This document shows, one piece after another, positions 62,501 to 64,000 of a stretch of DNA of 64,000 bases. Source of the stretch: Kaistella sp. SH40-3 (lineage in GTDB: Bacteria > Bacteroidota > Bacteroidia > Flavobacteriales > Weeksellaceae). The translations under genes were made by a program, and so were the position numbers. The notes under the pieces are model-generated. The model searched no databases, had not been told where the DNA came from, and was given only the letters and a program-made list of their open reading frames with translations. Position 1 is the first letter of the stretch. The number at the start of each line of letters is the position of its first letter. The DNA lies in the NCBI RefSeq assembly GCF_030686865.1, contig NZ_JAQYUS010000010.1, forward strand, positions 1 through 64,000, read 5' to 3'.

Positions 62501-64000
62501 TGTACATTTTTTCAATCCACTCCTGCTTATTGTTTTTAAGATGATAATCAAGCCATTCATAAATTCTTGAATATAAATCGATCCTATTCTGAACCTTTGA
62601 AAGACTATGCCCTTCCTTTGGATAAAAAAGGGCGGTAACGTGTTTATGATTTCTTCTCAGACCTAAATAAAACTCCATGGTCTGTTCCCAGAAAATATTG
62701 TAATCTTCCATACCGGTCCAGAGCATGATGGGTTCGGTGACTTTTTCTGCATGATAAATAGGGCTGTTGTCCGCATACAGGCCTTTATTTTCCGTAAATG
62801 GACCAGGCATTTCGTACTGACCATCTTCATACTGCCAGTAAAATGGCCGATCGAAATTGTAATTAAAAGAATGGTACGACCTTACCAAGTCACTGTTTCC
62901 AGAGCCAGAGACATAGGCCGCAAAACGGTTACTCTGTGTAGCAATAAAATTGGTTTCATAGCCACCGTGTGAATGACCAACCAATCCTACTTTTGAGAAA
63001 TCGATAGCAAGATTACCCTGTAGTGCATCCATTGCATTATTCACACAGTCTACCGCTGCTCTTCCAGGTCCTCTTTCATCAAACACAATATCAGGCATAT
63101 AAACCATATAGCCCTTTCGAAGAAGCGTTCGGACGTTAATACCCTCTGTGGGTGACATCATCCCAATGCCATCAATAAGATATTTGTTCATATTGTATCG
63201 CAATTTCTGATAGATGGTAACTACCATTGGATACTTTTTTCCGGCATCGAATCCAACAGGATATAACAATACGCCTTTTAAATTAATCCCTCTACTGTTG
63301 GTATACGAAATTACTTCAGATTTTATTCCCTCCGCCTCTTTATCAGTTTTATTACTGGCAAAAATAAGTTCTTCTTTTTTACTATTTTTTATAATTAACT
63401 GTGGAGGCATGTTGATGTTGCTTTTAACATACGTGAATGCTTTATGGGCAGGCTCCCATACTAAAGAGGTGATATCATCGTTCGTAGGCGCAATTATTTC
63501 TCTTACCGATTTGCCATCATAGGTGAATAACGCATTCCTTATATTTTCTCTGTCATATAATTCGAGGATAACCGGTTCCGCTGTACTATAAGAATACCGG
63601 AAGATACTGAAACCCGGAGACAGATCTTTTGTTATTCCGTTTTTAACCTTAATGGTAAAACCATCTTTAACAGAAATTTTTTTGATGCTTCCATCTGACA
63701 GGCTGTACTGATATATTTTGCTCATCCCTTCAAAAAGGATAAATTGACCGTCATTTGAAAAATAGGCCATCTCATGATCGGGTATGTGGATAATCCGGTT
63801 TTTTAAAGTCTCCATATTGTATAAGAACCAACCTCCCTCCTTACGCCGGGAAAGTAATAATTTACCTCTTTCGTCTGTAAAAGCAATAGTACCAGCATTA
63901 ATCATGAAATCATACTTCTTTAACTGGGTATCATATCTATACAGACTGAACGACTTAAACCTCTTGGTATAATCATGTTTAAAATAAGGATCAAAGGACA
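62496..64000 (-). CDS. S9-family peptidase (prolyl oligopeptidase type), partial at the right edge
   Basis: The frame stays open to the window edge (before the ATG at 63905 it reads YRYDTQLKKYDFMINAG), so at least 500 residues are present and the N-terminus is missing. The C-terminal catalytic domain has nucleophile motif GLVGHSHGGYE, acid WTGMEDYNIFWEQ and histidine EGHSLSK. The upstream part shows beta-propeller repeats. Such enzymes are exported aminopeptidase- or dipeptidyl-peptidase-like. It converges on the DUF6520 gene. Related clusters in Bacteroidota combine MauE, DUF6520 and S9 genes; the meaning is unknown. Confidence 0.85.
   Translation of the reverse strand, partial: SFDPYFKHDYTKRFKSFSLYRYDTQLKKYDFMINAGTIAFTDERGKLLLSRRKEGGWFLYNMETLKNRIIHIPDHEMAYFSNDGQFILFEGMSKIYQYSLSDGSIKKISVKDGFTIKVKNGITKDLSPGFSIFRYSYSTAEPVILELYDRENIRNALFTYDGKSVREIIAPTNDDITSLVWEPAHKAFTYVKSNINMPPQLIIKNSKKEELIFASNKTDKEAEGIKSEVISYTNSRGINLKGVLLYPVGFDAGKKYPMVVTIYQKLRYNMNKYLIDGIGMMSPTEGINVRTLLRKGYMVYMPDIVFDERGPGRAAVDCVNNAMDALQGNLAIDFSKVGLVGHSHGGYETNFIATQSNRFAAYVSGSGNSDLVRSYHSFNYNFDRPFYWQYEDGQYEMPGPFTENKGLYADNSPIYHAEKVTEPIMLWTGMEDYNIFWEQTMEFYLGLRRNHKHVTALFYPKEGHSLSKVQNRIDLYSRIYEWLDYHLKNNKQEWIEKMYK

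Noticed and set aside
1..64000. tRNA or rRNA genes and a tRNA attachment site
   Set aside because: I looked at the gaps and element borders and saw no tRNA-like clover leaf or rRNA sequence; a dedicated search could still find one.

Overview
This is AT-rich DNA from a member of the Bacteroidota, most likely a flavobacterium of the Chryseobacterium/Weeksellaceae type. Supporting signs are the Bacteroidota-type conjugation genes (TraE, F, G, J, K, M, N families), an RteC regulator, a DUF3853 protein, a DUF6520 protein, LytTR signalling, and TAnnTTTG-type -7 promoter elements. These assignments come from reading the translations; no database was searched.

Layout. (1) 1-6.7 kb: the 5' part of a group II intron (minus strand, leaving the left edge), an attC-like inverted repeat, an IS110-family element with a long structured leader, a secreted alpha/beta hydrolase, a second attC-like repeat, then a CPBP protease / LytS-type kinase / LytTR regulator operon with tandem 11-bp repeats in its promoter. 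(2) 6.77-33.4 kb: one long minus-strand conjugation and mobilisation region: MobC-like protein, relaxase, ParA, T4SS genes, coupling protein, M23 hydrolase, JAMM protein, and a 1881-residue Toprim/methyltransferase/helicase. Its VirB4-type ATPase carries an inserted DnaJ J-domain. (3) 33.5-41 kb: cargo and non-coding structure, including nested hairpins that may be oriT, a helically phased five-copy iteron array, an outer-membrane barrel, a beta-lactamase-like serine hydrolase with its AraC neighbour, and an IS3 scrap. (4) 41-51.5 kb: a defence island with an AlbA_2/ATPase protein, a SIR2-P-loop-TPR-cold-shock protein, a type IIG restriction-modification enzyme with a silent inverted specificity cassette, and a Mpi-type serine invertase. 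(5) 51.5-57.2 kb: an IS256 scrap and a replication/maintenance module (Toprim protein, eight iterons, Rep initiator, two winged-helix proteins, DUF3853, excisionase-like protein, RteC). (6) 57.2-64 kb: ThiF-like E1, a LuxR-type regulator, a LuxI/FeeM-like acyltransferase, an AraC-like protein, a MauE protein, a DUF6520 protein and an S9 peptidase that runs off the right edge.

The strongest candidate for an undescribed system is region 6. Matching 16-bp palindromes (CTACAC...GTGTAG) lie upstream of both thiF and the LuxI-like gene. At each promoter two sites are exactly 38 bp apart and the inner site ends 22 bp before a -7-like box. The same layout faces rteC on one side and luxR on the other, which suggests a quorum-sensing-like circuit that may reach the mobile element's own regulator. 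The second is the invertible specificity cassette of the type IIG enzyme next to its likely invertase.

Limits. No integrase, tRNA gene or CRISPR array was found, so integrative element versus conjugative plasmid cannot be decided here. Both are compatible with the Rep gene, iterons, ParA and relaxase.
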